Assembly (NCBI RefSeq): GCF_001636345.1
Contig: NZ_KV440945.1
Span: 2,023,631-2,087,630 of the forward strand
Direction of reading: 5' to 3'
Length of the DNA stretch: 64,000 bases
Source: Cytobacillus gottheilii
Lineage (GTDB): Bacteria; Bacillota; Bacilli; Bacillales; Cytobacillaceae
A program made the translations under genes and the position numbers. Below the pieces are notes generated by a model. The model saw nothing but the letters and a program-made list of their open reading frames with translations. It was not told the DNA's origin and made no database searches. Positions 34,503-43,042 of the stretch are shown piece by piece; the stretch's first letter is position 1, and the number at the start of each line of letters is the position of its first letter.

Positions 34503-35843
34503 ATGTCAGATATCTATTTGAAAACAGCTATTCCGGGGCCGAGGGCAAAAAAGCTGCTTGAAGCAAAGAAACAGCATGTACCCAGAGGTCCGTTTAATAC
34601 AGTAGAAACCTTCGCAGCAAAAGGAAACGGAGCACTGTTAACAGATGTTGATGGCAATACGTTTCTTGATTTTGCCGGTGCCATCGGTTCATTAAATACA
34701 GGTCATTGTCCACAGCGAGTAGTTGATGCTTTAAAAAAACAAATCGATTTATATCTGCATCCAAGCTTTCATGTCATGATGTATGAACCTTATATAAAGC
34801 TTGCTGAAAAACTCAATGAAATAACGCCAGGATCACATCATAAAAAGACCTTTTTCTTAAGCACAGGTGCCGAAGCGGTGGAAAATGCGATTAAAATTGC
34901 AAGAAAATATACCGGAAGAAAAGGGATTATCTCCTTCGAGCGCGGCTTTCATGGCCGCACATACATGTCCATGTCACTGACAAGCAAGGTGAAGCCATAT
35001 AAATATGAGTTTGGGCCCTTTGTTCCAGAAACCTATAAATGGCCATATCCATACTATTACCGAAATGAACATAGTGATCAAAAAGGCTTGGATGATATGC
35101 TTCTCGCTCAATTTCATGATTTTTTCCTAAATGAAGCCTCTCCAGAAGAGATCGCTGCGGTCATTATGGAACCTGTACAAGGAGAAGGCGGCTTTGTTAT
35201 TCCATCATTGTATTTTGTACAGCAGGTGAAAAAAATCTGTGAAAAACATGGGATTTTGTTTATTGCCGATGAGGTGCAAACAGGATTTGGACGGACAGGG
35301 AAAATGTTTGCAATCGAACATTTTGACGTTGTTCCTGATTTAGTAACGATGTCAAAATCAATTGCAGCCGGTTTACCGATTAGTGCCGTAACAGGCAGAG
35401 CCGAAATAATGGATGCCCCAGGCGTAGGAGAGATTGGGGGAACGTATGGCGGAAGTCCGCTTGGCTGTGTCGCAGCGTTAGAGGTTATTAACATGATCGA
35501 AGAAGATGGCTTGCTCGCACGCGCGGATCATATCGGAAGCCTTTTTGCTGAAAAATTCTCAAGACTTCCTTTACAATATAATAGGGTAGGCGAAATTAGA
35601 GCTTTAGGAGCAATGTGTGCCATTGAATTTGTTAAAGAATCAGTTTCAAAGGAGCCGGACAAAGAGCTTGTTCAGCGCATTACAGCACTGGCACAAAGCA
35701 GAGGTTTAATTATCATGAGTGCTGGTTTATATGGCAACATTGTCCGCCTGCTAACTCCTTTAGTTGTGAGTGATGAACAGCTGGAGGAAGGCTTCTCAAT
35801 TTTAGAAGACGTTATAAAGGAATGCTGTCAGACAGGAGGATAA
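34503..35843 (+). CDS. gabT: 4-aminobutyrate aminotransferase-like protein
   Basis: A 446-residue class III aminotransferase. It has A-G-A-I-G-S-L-N-T-G-H, R-G-F-H-G-R-T, D-E-V-Q-T-G-F-G-R-T-G-K, the PLP-lysine T-M-S-K-S-I-A-A-G and the GABA-aminotransferase-like A-V-T-G-R-A-E-I-M-D-A followed by G-G-T-Y-G-G-S-P. These later motifs are closer to GabT than to ornithine or adenosylmethionine enzymes. It would make succinate semialdehyde from 4-aminobutyrate produced by the cluster. I recall no such gene in the B. subtilis yodT-kamA operon. Start at ATG 34503 after GGGGGATTGAGG. Confidence 0.82.
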   Translation: MSDIYLKTAIPGPRAKKLLEAKKQHVPRGPFNTVETFAAKGNGALLTDVDGNTFLDFAGAIGSLNTGHCPQRVVDALKKQIDLYLHPSFHVMMYEPYIKLAEKLNEITPGSHHKKTFFLSTGAEAVENAIKIARKYTGRKGIISFERGFHGRTYMSMSLTSKVKPYKYEFGPFVPETYKWPYPYYYRNEHSDQKGLDDMLLAQFHDFFLNEASPEEIAAVIMEPVQGEGGFVIPSLYFVQQVKKICEKHGILFIADEVQTGFGRTGKMFAIEHFDVVPDLVTMSKSIAAGLPISAVTGRAEIMDAPGVGEIGGTYGGSPLGCVAALEVINMIEEDGLLARADHIGSLFAEKFSRLPLQYNRVGEIRALGAMCAIEFVKESVSKEPDKELVQRITALAQSRGLIIMSAGLYGNIVRLLTPLVVSDEQLEEGFSILEDVIKECCQTGG

Positions 35844-35846
35844 AAG

Positions 35847-37268
35847 ATGAAGCAACATTTATGGATTAACGGGAAAAACGTTGAAACTAATACTTATTCT
35901 ACATTAAAAAGTCCTTACAGCGGCAGGGTGATTACAGAAGTAGCTTCTGCAGCAGCAGAGGATGTAAACCTGGCAATTGAAGCAGCAGAGGAAGCTGCTT
36001 CTGCACTTAGAGAGATGCCCGCACATAAAAGGGCTGATATACTTGAAAAAGTGGCAAGTTTCCTTGAAAGAGATCGGGAGGATTGTGCTAAGATCATTGC
36101 AAATGAAGCAGCTAAGCCAATAAAAACAGCACGCGGTGAAGTAGATCGCACCATTATGACCTATAAATTTGCTTCTCAGGAAGCCAGAAGAATTTATGGA
36201 GAAACCATTCCGATGGATGCAGCGCCTGGCGGAGAAAATCGTATTGCGTATACGATGAGAGAACCACTTGGAATCATCGGGGCTATTACACCATTTAATT
36301 TCCCAATGAATCTAGTCGCTCATAAAATTGGGCCAGCTATTGCAGCAGGCAACACGGTTGTCCTTAAGCCTGCATCGCAAACTCCCCTTTCAGCCTATCG
36401 CATTGCCCAATATTTTCATGAAGCAGGCTTGCCGTCAGGTGCACTAAATGTAGTTTCAGGCAGCGGCAAAACCATCGGTGATCTTTTGGTCACAGATGAA
36501 CGCCTCTCTATGATTACTTTTACAGGCAGTCCAGGCGTAGGACGGTCTTTAAGAGAAAAAGCCGGACTGAAAAAGGTGACACTCGAATTAGGCTCCAATT
36601 CTGCGGTAATTGTCGATGAAGGAACAGATCCAAAGAAAGCGGCAGAGCGTATCGCAGCTGGTGCATTTGTATTTGGAGGCCAAGTGTGCATTTCGGTACA
36701 GCGCATCTTTGTACATGAAACCCTGGCGGAAAGCTTCTCAGAATCATTTTTACAGGCAGCCAAAAACTTAGTTACTGGTGATCCTTTAAATGAAGAAACC
36801 GACCTTTCAGCCTTAATCTCAGAGGATGACACGAATCGTGCAGTAGAATGGATTAATAGTGCTGTAAGCCGCGGAGCACAGCTGGCTTTGGGAGGAAACA
36901 CAGAGAATGGTATTCTTCAGCCTACTGTTCTCCTAAATGTGCACGAAGAGGAGAAGGTTTCTTGTGAGGAAGTGTTTGCCCCAGTTGTTCACATCAATAC
37001 ATTTTCACAGTTAGAGGATGCCATTACCATGGTGAACACATCGAAATATGGCTTACAAGCCGGCATCTTCACTCAAAATATTCAGCATGCAATGCAAGCA
37101 GCGAAAAAATTAGAGGTTGGAGGGGTTATGATTAATGACTTTCCAACCTTCCGTGTAGACCATATGCCTTACGGCGGTGTTAAGGAAAGCGGCACCGGCA
37201 GAGAGGGAATTAAGTATGCGATTGAAGAGATGACTGAGCTGAAGCTTATTACCATTAAGCTTGATTGA
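35847..37268 (+). CDS. NAD(P)-dependent aldehyde dehydrogenase (succinate-semialdehyde type)
   Basis: A 473-residue aldehyde dehydrogenase. It shows T-P-F-N-F-P-M-N-L, F-T-G-S-P-G-V-G, the general-base Glu in L-E-L-G-S-N and the nucleophile Cys in G-G-Q-V-C-I-S-V-Q-R. The chain is of normal length for soluble ALDHs. Placed 3 bases after the GABA-type aminotransferase, it is the obvious candidate for oxidising succinate semialdehyde to succinate; other aldehydes are possible. ACAGGAGG precedes the ATG. A terminator follows, ending the first transcription unit. Confidence 0.86.
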   Translation: MKQHLWINGKNVETNTYSTLKSPYSGRVITEVASAAAEDVNLAIEAAEEAASALREMPAHKRADILEKVASFLERDREDCAKIIANEAAKPIKTARGEVDRTIMTYKFASQEARRIYGETIPMDAAPGGENRIAYTMREPLGIIGAITPFNFPMNLVAHKIGPAIAAGNTVVLKPASQTPLSAYRIAQYFHEAGLPSGALNVVSGSGKTIGDLLVTDERLSMITFTGSPGVGRSLREKAGLKKVTLELGSNSAVIVDEGTDPKKAAERIAAGAFVFGGQVCISVQRIFVHETLAESFSESFLQAAKNLVTGDPLNEETDLSALISEDDTNRAVEWINSAVSRGAQLALGGNTENGILQPTVLLNVHEEEKVSCEEVFAPVVHINTFSQLEDAITMVNTSKYGLQAGIFTQNIQHAMQAAKKLEVGGVMINDFPTFRVDHMPYGGVKESGTGREGIKYAIEEMTELKLITIKLD

Positions 37269-37282
37269 TAGAAGCAGTATTC

Positions 37283-37312
37283 AGGACCCGGTTTTCCGGG
37301 TCTTTCTTTTCA
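37283..37312 (+). terminator. Terminator after the aldehyde dehydrogenase gene
   Basis: AGGACCCGG and CCGGGTCTT pair around TTTT, followed by TCTTTT. Confidence 0.8.
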
Positions 37313-37333
37313 TATACTTAAACTAAATGATGA

Positions 37334-38197
37334 TTGGATGGTGAGGATGTGGGCAAAACAGTCGAATTCGAAAAAGATGCTTGTAAGCTTATCATATATA
37401 TGGACCCTTTTAATAAAAGAATTCGTGTTGATAAACTGATAGGAAGTCTTTTAGAATCTATAAAGTATGCAGAAGAGATTGCCCGGGAGAATCAGGCAGA
37501 AAAATTAATTGTCAAAGGGAAGCTTCAGGATTTACCCATTTTTCAGGAGCAGGGTTTTTCTTTAGAAGCTAAGATTGATCAGTTTTTTAGGGGAACCGAT
37601 ATGTACTTTTTCTGTAAATATTATTCTAGCGAACGCAGAAACAGTGAGCACTGGCTAGAAGAGGATGATGTATTACAGTCTGTGCAGGATAAAGAAGTTT
37701 CTGAGAAGACTGCTATTATGCTGCCGAAACCATATAGATTAAAAGAGCTTTCTGCCGAAGACGTGCAAGCTATGGCATTGCTCTATCAAACTGTATTTGA
37801 AATCTATCCAGTTCCGCTCCACGATCCAGTTTATATTCGTAAAACAATGGAAGAAGGAACCGTGTATTATGGAGTTTATTTTGAAAAAGACCTAGTGAGT
37901 GCTGCTGCAGCCGAAATTGACTGGGAGCATGGCAATGCAGAGCTGACAGATTGTGCGACACTTCCTCAGCATAGAAAGCATCAATTAATGAAAATTCTTC
38001 TTGTGCAGCTTGAAGAAGTTTTAAAGAAGCATAACTTTTATTGTGCTTACTCCATCGCAAGATCTTTATCATTTGGCATGAATGCTTCCCTTCATTCACT
38101 CGGATATAAATATCGCGGCCGTTTAACTAAAAATTGTTTTATTTTTAATAAGCTTGAGGATATGAATGTGTGGGTGAAAGATTTATCTGCTCATTAA
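37334..38197 (+). CDS. ablB: Putative beta-lysine N6-acetyltransferase AblB/YodP
   Basis: A 287-residue protein. The N-terminal half has K-L-I-V-K-G-K ... G-F-S-L-E-A-K-I-D-Q-F-F-R-G-T-D-M-Y-F-F-C-K, diagnostic for AblB. The C-terminal half is a GNAT acetyltransferase (about 140-270) with T-L-P-Q-H-R-K-H in place of the Q/RxxGxG/A loop. AblB acetylates the 6-amino group of beta-lysine made by KamA. The start is uncertain: TTG 37334 has no clear site, while GTG 37349 lies 2 bases after GGTGAGGA. It overlaps no neighbour once the regulator start is set at 38263. Confidence 0.85.
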   Translation: MDGEDVGKTVEFEKDACKLIIYMDPFNKRIRVDKLIGSLLESIKYAEEIARENQAEKLIVKGKLQDLPIFQEQGFSLEAKIDQFFRGTDMYFFCKYYSSERRNSEHWLEEDDVLQSVQDKEVSEKTAIMLPKPYRLKELSAEDVQAMALLYQTVFEIYPVPLHDPVYIRKTMEEGTVYYGVYFEKDLVSAAAAEIDWEHGNAELTDCATLPQHRKHQLMKILLVQLEEVLKKHNFYCAYSIARSLSFGMNASLHSLGYKYRGRLTKNCFIFNKLEDMNVWVKDLSAH

Positions 38198-38221
38198 GGC
38201 TGCTGAAAAACGGGCACTATA

Positions 38222-38237
38222 TGCCGAGTTTTTGGCA
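38222..38237. promoter_or_regulatory. Candidate activator-binding palindrome upstream of the regulator gene
   Basis: TGCCGAGTTTTTGGCA: outer arms TGCC/GGCA with an AT-rich centre. It agrees at 12 of 16 positions with the cleaner palindrome at 39642-39657, making it a candidate autoregulatory site. It overlaps the leader of the regulator gene, 25 bases before its start. Confidence 0.4.
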
Positions 38238-38262
38238 GATGCAAAGGGAGAGGGTGGTGTGC

Positions 38263-39666
38263 ATGAATCAGCAGATTTCAAGAGAGGTGTTAGATGCGAT
38301 TTTAAAAGGGATTGACGAAGCAATTCATGTAGTCGATCTGACTGGCACCACGATTTATTATAATGATGTAGCGAGTAATCACGACGGGCTGAAAGCGAAT
38401 GAAGTGGTTGGAAAGCAGCTACTTCAAGCATTTCCATCACTAAACAGCCAGTCAAGTACATTGCTGCGGGTGATTCATACAAGTAAGCCGATTTTAAACG
38501 AAACACAAGTTTATGTGAATATCCATGGAAAGAAAATTGAAACGGTCAATTCAACCTATCCGCTATATGTAGATGGCGAACTAGTTGGTGCTGTTGAGAT
38601 CGCGAAGGATTACACAAGATTAAAAGCCATCTCAGAAAAATTACTGCATTTACAGAGCTTTATGTTTACACCACAGCAAAAACGAAAAAAAGCAACACAG
38701 CATATATATACATTTGATAACTTACTAACACTTAATAAAGAGTTAATGGAAATTAAGGAGCATGCTAAAAAACTGGCAAGTTCTCCATCACCGATTCTTG
38801 TTTTTGGGGAAAGCGGAACGGGCAAGGAATTATTTGTACAAGCAATTCACCAAGCCTCGACTGCTACAAAAGGTCCGTTTATAACACAAAATTGTGCAGC
38901 CATTCCTGAAACCCTATTGGAAAGCATCCTATTTGGCACAACGAAAGGAAGCTATACCGGTGCACTTGACCGTCCAGGATTGTTTGAACTTGCTGATGAA
39001 GGGACTTTGTTTTTAGACGAAATCCATGCAATGCCACCTGAGCTCCAGGCAAAGCTGCTGCGAATTCTAGAAGATGGTGAACTTCGGCGCGTTGGCTCGG
39101 TAAAAAGCAAAACTGTGAATGTACGCGTGATTGCTGCCATGAACATTCATCCAAAAGAAGCGATTGAAAAAAAGCTGATGCGAGCAGATTTATTTTATCG
39201 GCTGAATGTATTAACATTTGAACTCCCGCCCTTAAGAAACAGAAAAGAAGATATTCTGTATTTATCCAATTACTTTATCGGACAATATAATAATTTGTTA
39301 GGCAAGCAAGTGCAAGGTCTGTCAAAACAAGCTGAATATATATTCTTAGACCATTCCTGGCCAGGCAATGTCCGAGAACTAAAACACACGCTCGAATATA
39401 TGATGAATTTATGTGAAGAACAGATGCTGACAGAGGCCAATCTCCCCATTATGCTTAAATACAAAAAAGCGGATGCGGCGATGGGCTCCGCGCCATTAAA
39501 GGAGAAGATGATGAAATTTGAACAGGAGCTAATACAACAAGCACTAGAAGACTCAGAAGGAAATATCAAAAAGGCAGCACAATTCCTGCAAATCCCCCGC
39601 CAAACCTTACAATACAAAATTCAAAAATACAATATTAGTACTGCCGAAAATTCGGCAAATCATTAA
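38263..39666 (+). CDS. Sigma-54-dependent transcriptional activator of the lysine cluster
   Basis: A 467-residue enhancer-binding protein. A PAS domain (about residues 8-115; A-I-H-V-V-D-L-T-G-T-T-I-Y-Y-N-D) is followed by an AAA+ domain with Walker A G-E-S-G-T-G-K-E (about 183), the sigma-54 contact loop G-S-Y-T-G-A (variant of GAFTGA) and L-F-L-D-E-I-H, then a Fis-type helix-turn-helix (N-I-K-K-A-A-Q-F-L-Q-I-P-R-Q-T-L). The PAS domain probably senses a lysine-pathway intermediate (inference). A sigma-54 promoter lies 139 bases after its stop, before kamA. ATG 38263 follows GAGGGTGG; longer frames start inside ablB. Confidence 0.9.
   Translation: MNQQISREVLDAILKGIDEAIHVVDLTGTTIYYNDVASNHDGLKANEVVGKQLLQAFPSLNSQSSTLLRVIHTSKPILNETQVYVNIHGKKIETVNSTYPLYVDGELVGAVEIAKDYTRLKAISEKLLHLQSFMFTPQQKRKKATQHIYTFDNLLTLNKELMEIKEHAKKLASSPSPILVFGESGTGKELFVQAIHQASTATKGPFITQNCAAIPETLLESILFGTTKGSYTGALDRPGLFELADEGTLFLDEIHAMPPELQAKLLRILEDGELRRVGSVKSKTVNVRVIAAMNIHPKEAIEKKLMRADLFYRLNVLTFELPPLRNRKEDILYLSNYFIGQYNNLLGKQVQGLSKQAEYIFLDHSWPGNVRELKHTLEYMMNLCEEQMLTEANLPIMLKYKKADAAMGSAPLKEKMMKFEQELIQQALEDSEGNIKKAAQFLQIPRQTLQYKIQKYNISTAENSANH
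39642..39657. promoter_or_regulatory. Candidate upstream activating palindrome for kamA
   Basis: TGCCGAA-AA-TTCGGCA is a perfect 7-bp inverted repeat. It lies at the very end of the regulator gene, about 150 bases upstream of the sigma-54 promoter, a normal distance for an enhancer-binding site. A related site occurs at 38222. Confidence 0.5.
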
Positions 39667-39804
39667 AGAATAGAACTCCTCCTCATTCGGATATTCAGAG
39701 AATAGAAGTGCAGCTAAGCTTAATGGTCGGCTAACAGGCTCGCCAGCCGGCAAAGTCGCATGATTTTAGTCTTTTGAATATGTTAATGCAAAGGTTTTAA
39801 ACTT

Positions 39805-39820
39805 TGGCATGAATCTTGCA
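39805..39820 (+). promoter_or_regulatory. Sigma-54 promoter of kamA
   Basis: TGGCAT-GAATC-TTGCA: the GG of the -24 element and the GC of the -12 element are separated by exactly 10 bases, as required by SigL/RpoN. Transcription would start near 39831, 27 bases before the kamA start codon. Confidence 0.85.
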
Positions 39821-39857
39821 TTCTATATTTATGAAAGAGGATAAAGGGGGAGTTTGC

Positions 39858-41261
39858 ATGAAATACAATTTATATAAGCCTGAAAGACATTGGAAAGAGA
39901 TTGAACTTTGGAAAGATGTGTCCGACGAAAAATGGAATGACTGGCTTTGGCAGCTGACAAATACGATTCGAACTCTCGACGATTTAAAAAAGGTGATCAA
40001 CCTAACAGAAGATGAAGAAGAAGGCGTGAAAATTGCGACAAAAACGATTCCTTTAAATATAACACCCTATTATGCATGGCTCATGAATCCAGATGATCCC
40101 CGCTGTCCAATTCGAATGCAATCAGTTCCCATCTCAAAGGAAATGTACAAAACGAAATACGACCTGGAGGATCCGCTTCATGAAGACGAAGATTCACCTG
40201 TTCCCGGGTTGACACATCGTTATCCTGATCGTGTATTATTTCTTGTCACCAACCAATGCTCGATGTACTGCCGCTATTGTACTAGAAGGCGGTTTTCTGG
40301 ACAAATTGGGATGGGAGTGCCAAAAAAACAGCTTGATGCGGCAATTGACTATATTGCATCTGCCGAAGAAGTTAGGGATGTTCTTATTTCAGGCGGTGAC
40401 GGACTGTTAATTAATGATCAGATTTTAGAATATATTTTAAAAAGACTGCGTGAAATTGATCATGTGGAAATTATTCGAATTGGCACTAGAGCGCCAGTTG
40501 TATTTCCACAGAGGATTACCGAGAATTTATGCAATATTTTGAAAAAATACCATCCTGTTTGGCTCAATACCCACTTCAACACATCCATTGAAATAACGGA
40601 AGAAGCAAAAAAAGCATGCGAAATGCTCGCTGATGCAGGAGTTCCTGTTGGTAATCAGGCAGTTATACTCGCTGGTATCAATGACAGCGTTCCGATTATG
40701 AAAAAACTGATGCATGATCTCGTTAAAATCCGAGTACGTCCATATTATATTTATCAGTGTGATTTATCTGAAGGAATCGGACATTTCCGTGCACCAGTAG
40801 CAAAAGGGCTGGAGATCATTGAAGGACTGAGGGGGCATACTTCGGGGTATGCAGTTCCAACCTTCGTCGTCGATGCACCTGGCGGCGGCGGAAAAATTGC
40901 ATTACAGCCTAATTATGTGATTTCCCAAAGTGCAGAAAAAACGGTGCTGCGTAATTTTGAGGGCGTGATTACAACGTATCCAGAGCCAGAGAATTATACA
41001 GCAGGAAAAGCGGATGATTATTTTGCACAAATCTACCCTGATGTTTCAAAAAAGCAATCCAATGTAGGTATTGCAGCGTTAATGAATGACACAGCATTCA
41101 ACCTTGTCCCAAAAGGACTTCAGCGATTAAATCGGCGTGAACTGTATGATCAGGACCCTGCTCATAACTCCTTAAAGGATAAGCGGGAAAAGCGAGATGA
41201 GCTAAAAGATAAAAAATACAAAGCAGAACAGAAGAAATATAGAAAGGAAGATACTGAATGA
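39858..41261 (+). CDS. kamA: Lysine 2,3-aminomutase KamA/AblA
   Basis: A 467-residue radical-SAM enzyme. The iron-sulfur cluster motif is C-S-M-Y-C-R-Y-C (Cys134, Cys138, Cys141). PLP- and substrate-binding segments follow (S-G-G-D-G-L-L-I, Y-Q-C-D-L-S-E-G, D-A-P-G-G-G-G-K). It converts L-lysine to beta-lysine. The start at ATG 39858 has AAAGGGGG upstream and lies downstream of the sigma-54 promoter. The last 45 residues are a highly charged Lys/Glu/Asp tail. yokU overlaps its stop by 4 bases. Confidence 0.95.
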   Translation: MKYNLYKPERHWKEIELWKDVSDEKWNDWLWQLTNTIRTLDDLKKVINLTEDEEEGVKIATKTIPLNITPYYAWLMNPDDPRCPIRMQSVPISKEMYKTKYDLEDPLHEDEDSPVPGLTHRYPDRVLFLVTNQCSMYCRYCTRRRFSGQIGMGVPKKQLDAAIDYIASAEEVRDVLISGGDGLLINDQILEYILKRLREIDHVEIIRIGTRAPVVFPQRITENLCNILKKYHPVWLNTHFNTSIEITEEAKKACEMLADAGVPVGNQAVILAGINDSVPIMKKLMHDLVKIRVRPYYIYQCDLSEGIGHFRAPVAKGLEIIEGLRGHTSGYAVPTFVVDAPGGGGKIALQPNYVISQSAEKTVLRNFEGVITTYPEPENYTAGKADDYFAQIYPDVSKKQSNVGIAALMNDTAFNLVPKGLQRLNRRELYDQDPAHNSLKDKREKRDELKDKKYKAEQKKYRKEDTE

Positions 41262-41545
41262 GTAATGAATCGGCTTGTGAATGGTGTGGTGGCAAAGCGG
41301 CAGCAGGCAGTGGAATGGTTTATTGGGAACTGCCAGATGGAACAAGGGCAATTGAGATTAAGAATGCACCTGCCATTATTTGTTCTGAATGTGGGATGAT
41401 CTATCAGACAGATATGGTGACAAAGGAGATTGAGGATCAATTATTTATAGTGGATACGAAGAAAATTAATAGTTCTATTGAATATAAGGAATTAATGGAA
41501 TTACCAAGGTTGCTGAAAAGAAATTATTTTGATTTTTCTTCCTAA
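41258..41545 (+). CDS. yokU: YokU-family zinc-finger protein
   Basis: A 95-residue protein with two Cys pairs, C-E-W-C (7/10) and C-S-E-C (42/45), forming a probable zinc ribbon, then a charged helix. It resembles the YgiT/YokU type and always sits next to kamA in Bacillus as far as I recall, so it may help the aminomutase or its regulation. Function is unknown. It overlaps kamA by ATGA and ends the operon. Confidence 0.82.
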   Translation: MSNESACEWCGGKAAAGSGMVYWELPDGTRAIEIKNAPAIICSECGMIYQTDMVTKEIEDQLFIVDTKKINSSIEYKELMELPRLLKRNYFDFSS

Positions 41546-41557
41546 GCATACTAGTTA

Positions 41558-41588
41558 TAAAAGGCACTCAGATTGAGTGCCTTTTACT
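41558..41588 (+). terminator. Terminator of kamA-yokU
   Basis: AAAAGGCACTCA and GAGTGCCTTTT pair around GATT. Confidence 0.85.
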
Positions 41589-41737
41589 TGTTGTACAATT
41601 TGAATCTTTAGGCTAGTTTTCTTTTTAAAAATATTAGTCCCCTTTTGGTAAAGAGTATTGTTTACAGTTGAATATATCCAAATTTTGTGAGAAAAACTGG
41701 AGTTTACAAGTTTTTACTCCGGGTAAAGAGGTGGAGA

Positions 41738-41788
41738 ATGATTTATTTTAATTTTCGAAATAAACAATCTTCCGTTGAAAGGAGGTGA
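41738..41788 (+). CDS. Possible 16-residue leader frame before the exported repeat protein
   Basis: ATG 41738 follows AGAGGTGG at good spacing and opens a 16-codon frame (M-I-Y-F-N-F-R-N-K-Q ... E-R-R). Its last codons contain the AAAGGAGGTGA ribosome site of the next gene. Translation of this short frame would uncover or block that site, so coupling is possible. It belongs to no known family and could be chance. Confidence 0.35.
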   Translation: MIYFNFRNKQSSVERR

Positions 41789-41797
41789 GCATAGCGA

Positions 41798-42079
41798 GTG
41801 TCAACTAGATTTGTACAAGCATTGGTTCTTGCTTCCTTTTTTATTATTCCCTCAACTGTATTGGCAAATAGTTTGCCGGAATCGGACAGTGACAGGGCAG
41901 AAAGTGCTGAAACAGAAACAGTTCCGTTGCAGCAGAATGAAGAAAATAAAGCTCAAAGCCTTCAGCAAAATAATTCTGATGATAATGAGAAAAACTCCTC
42001 TATTCTAGGTATGGTAGCAGAAACAGTAGGAACCACTGTCAAATCTGTGGTTAAGCCGATCATTGGATGTGGATACTGA
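41798..42079 (+). pseudogene. Exported protein, N-terminal part, frame broken near 42060
   Basis: A 93-residue frame with a perfect AAAGGAGGTGA site before GTG 41798 and a signal peptide (F-V-Q-A-L-V-L-A-S-F-F-I-I-P-S, cut after V-L-A). A Gln/Asn/Glu-rich mature part and V-G-T-T-V-K-S-V-V-K-P-I-I-G-C-G-Y follow, ending abruptly. The next frame overlaps in another phase, lacks a ribosome site and continues with similar composition, so both were probably one secreted protein split by a one-base change. A sequencing error, phase variation or true two-gene layout remain possible. Confidence 0.5.
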
Positions 42080-43013
42080 AGAGCAGAATCATGCAGAAGA
42101 TGAGTCCTTATTGAATGTCAGCCTTTCTGAAAAACCGTCTATTAAGGTGGATGCTAAGATAGCAGAGGTAGAGGTATCCAAGAAAATCTCTGTCAAGACT
42201 CCAGTCGCGAACGCAGAAATAGGAGAATCCGTTAAGCTGGAGACACCAGTCGCAGATGTAAATGTATCTGACACTATTTCTATTAAAACACCAATAGCGC
42301 AAGCAGATGTAGACGCTTCTATTAAAGCAGGTGGTACATCTAAGGAGAACAATCATGAATCTGGACCTTCAGAATCTGTAGCAGTAACAGAGCCACCAAA
42401 TTCGAACAGTGAAAATGATGTTACTGACTCTGCTGACGTTACATATCCAGAGTCTCATACAGAGGTTCCTAAAGAACATACTGAGGAAAAACCTGTAACT
42501 GTTCCAGAAGAGCTTGCTGAAACAATCACACCTGTTATCACGGAAGCTGACGACGATCAAGTGGAGTTAAAGAAAGAAACAGATCTCTCATTTGAGGAAG
42601 ATATTAAGAATTCTATAGAAGCAGATCCACTTAAAAATGCAGCTGATGATCAAGCTCTTAAGAAACAGGATTTTTCTGAGAACGAAAACAAAAATGAAGA
42701 GGCCTTCATTAAAGTTCCCTTTGATGACCATGCTGTTCAGAAAGCAGCTGATAAGCCTTTTCATCAGCCTGCAATAATTGTCCAAGCGAATCATGGATCA
42801 AACAGTTCAATCACCATCAGCGCAACTGGAGGACAATCTTTATCCGGAGGAGCATCATTTCCTTCCTTATACTTTGCGGATCTAGCATTGCTAGGTGAAT
42901 GGTCTGGCGTACTGAGCTATCACGGAAATGTTGCCTTTTTCTATGATCAATGGTTAAATGCACCTCCTTCACAGCCGCCGCAACCATCCTTCTTCTCATA
43001 CGTTTTTATATAA
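42063..43013 (+). pseudogene. Exported repeat protein, C-terminal part of the split gene
   Basis: About 316 residues without signal peptide or ribosome site. Residues 25-95 contain about five copies of a beta-type repeat, V-K-T-P-V-A-N-A-E-I / L-E-T-P-V-A-D-V-N-V. A long acidic Glu/Asp/Val-rich region follows, then an aromatic C-terminal block (A-F-F-Y-D-Q-W-L-N-A-P-P-S-Q-P-P-Q-P). With the preceding signal-peptide frame it would make a roughly 400-residue secreted acidic protein. No LPXTG anchor is present. The only start is TTG 42063 with nothing upstream, which supports a frameshift. Function is not recognised. Confidence 0.5.
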
Positions 43014-43042
43014 AAACTTAAAAGAAGAAGGAGAGAATACGA

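Noticed and set aside
36416-36901. 161-codon minus-strand frame inside the aldehyde dehydrogenase gene
   Set aside because: It lies opposite conserved dehydrogenase motifs and has no ribosome site.
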